A DNA stretch of 5,210 nucleotides from Anaerolineae bacterium (GTDB lineage: Bacteria; Chloroflexota; Anaerolineae; B4-G1), in contig JAUWOI010000349.1 of the NCBI GenBank assembly GCA_030612185.1, positions 1-5,210 of the forward strand. Reading direction: 5' to 3'. Numbering within the stretch: position 1 is the stretch's first letter; every line of letters begins with the position of its first letter. A model generated the notes under the pieces. That model was given only the letters and a program-made list of their open reading frames with translations. It ran no database searches and was not told where the DNA came from. This document shows, piece by piece, positions 5,005 to 5,210 of this stretch. A program made the position numbers and the translations under genes.

Positions 5005-5028
5005 CAGTCAGCGGTTGGCAGTCAGCGG
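4991..5028 (+). repeat. Degenerate heptamer tandem repeat overlapping the end of the MFS gene
   Basis: Five consecutive 7-base units: CAGTTAG, CAATTAG, CAGTCAG, CGGTTGG, CAGTCAG, then CGG. The 11-mer GCAGTCAGCGG occurs twice 14 bases apart (5004-5014, 5018-5028). The first two units encode the last residues of the MFS protein and its TAG stop. It resembles the short tandem heptanucleotide repeats (STRR) known from cyanobacteria. Confidence 0.7.
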
Positions 5029-5062
5029 AGCGGGCCTCGCTCGGGGGTGAGCGAGGCTCGCT
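5029..5062. terminator. Strong 14-bp hairpin between convergent genes, possible bidirectional terminator
   Basis: AGCGGGCCTCGCTC (5029-5042) pairs with GAGCGAGGCTCGCT (5049-5062) with only one G-U pair and a 6-base loop GGGGGT. It sits 25 bases after the MFS stop and about 90 bases from the stop of the convergent gene. No U-run of useful length follows on either strand, so termination may need Rho or may not occur; a mobile palindromic repeat is the alternative. Confidence 0.5.
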
Positions 5063-5101
5063 TCATATCGCCTTGCTTCTCTCACGACAGGTGCGATTCC
5101 T

Positions 5102-5146
5102 ATTAGCCGTTAGCCAACAGCCACTAACTGCTATCGGCTATCGGCC
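5102..5146. repeat. Second degenerate heptamer array, internally inverted
   Basis: Seven-base units ATTAGCC, GTTAGCC, AACAGCC, ACTAACT, GCTATCG, GCTATCG, then GCC. The first units match the orientation of the array at 4991-5028, and the last ones are its complement. TAGCC (5104-5108) can pair with GGCTA (5136-5140), and GTTAG (5109-5113) with CTAAC (5124-5128). The bases between the hairpin and this array (5063-5101) show nothing I can name. Confidence 0.55.
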
Positions 5147-5154
5147 GCACGCCG

Positions 5155-5210
5155 CTACTTGTACTCCTCGCGCAGGGGGTACCAGGCGTCGAGGGCGACG
5201 GTGTGCTCGT
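5155..5210 (-). CDS. C-terminal end of an unidentified protein (cut by window edge)
   Basis: Reading inward from the right edge on the minus strand gives 17 codons, EHTVALDAWYPLREEYK, then TAG at 5155-5157. The mixed, protein-like composition, the G+C-rich third positions (GTC, GCC, CTC, GAC, GCC, TAC, CCC, CTG, CGC) and the convergent placement against the MFS gene with a hairpin between them all fit the end of a real gene. The family cannot be named from so few residues. Confidence 0.5.
   Translation of the reverse strand, partial: EHTVALDAWYPLREEYK

Overview
The window looks like chromosomal DNA of a member of the phylum Chloroflexota, probably an Anaerolineae-like or related lineage. This is inference. 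It rests on the C-terminal YLPLIIR tail of the secreted protein (a tail I associate with exported Chloroflexota proteins), the RimO style, the SLC45-like MFS carrier, and short intergenic palindromes and heptamer repeats. No phage, transposase, CRISPR array or plasmid function is visible.

Layout. Nearly everything from 1 to 3561 is on the minus strand. In transcription order: a good sigma70-type promoter (3578-3606), tRNA-Cys(GCA), tRNA-Leu(UAA), rplI (ribosomal protein L9, GTG start, acidic tail), a rodZ-like gene (HTH, one membrane segment, DUF4115-like domain), a 276-bp gap full of palindromes, a secreted seven-repeat beta-propeller protein, a hairpin, and the first 144 codons of rimO running off the left edge. 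On the plus strand a divergent promoter (3615-3643) drives one MFS transporter gene (3694-5004). Beyond it lie heptamer repeats, a strong hairpin, and the last 17 codons of an unidentified convergent gene cut by the right edge.

How they fit. tRNA-Cys, tRNA-Leu, rplI and rodZ form a plausible translation and cell-shape transcription unit. RimO, which modifies ribosomal protein S12, belongs to the same housekeeping theme. The propeller gene does not: in the lines I counted it is about 45-47% G+C against 73-77% in rodZ and the MFS gene, it encodes an exported protein, and it is flanked by palindromes on its upstream side and a hairpin on its downstream side. It reads as a later insertion between rodZ and rimO. 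The MFS gene is an independent unit with a perfect Shine-Dalgarno inside a duplicated 18-bp leader.

I found no convincing new multi-gene system. The points most worth checking are the seven-blade propeller and its tail, the 83-bp nested palindrome, the two U-U mismatches in tRNA-Leu, a possible repeat-derived insert in the rimO linker, and the heptamer array that supplies the end of the MFS gene.
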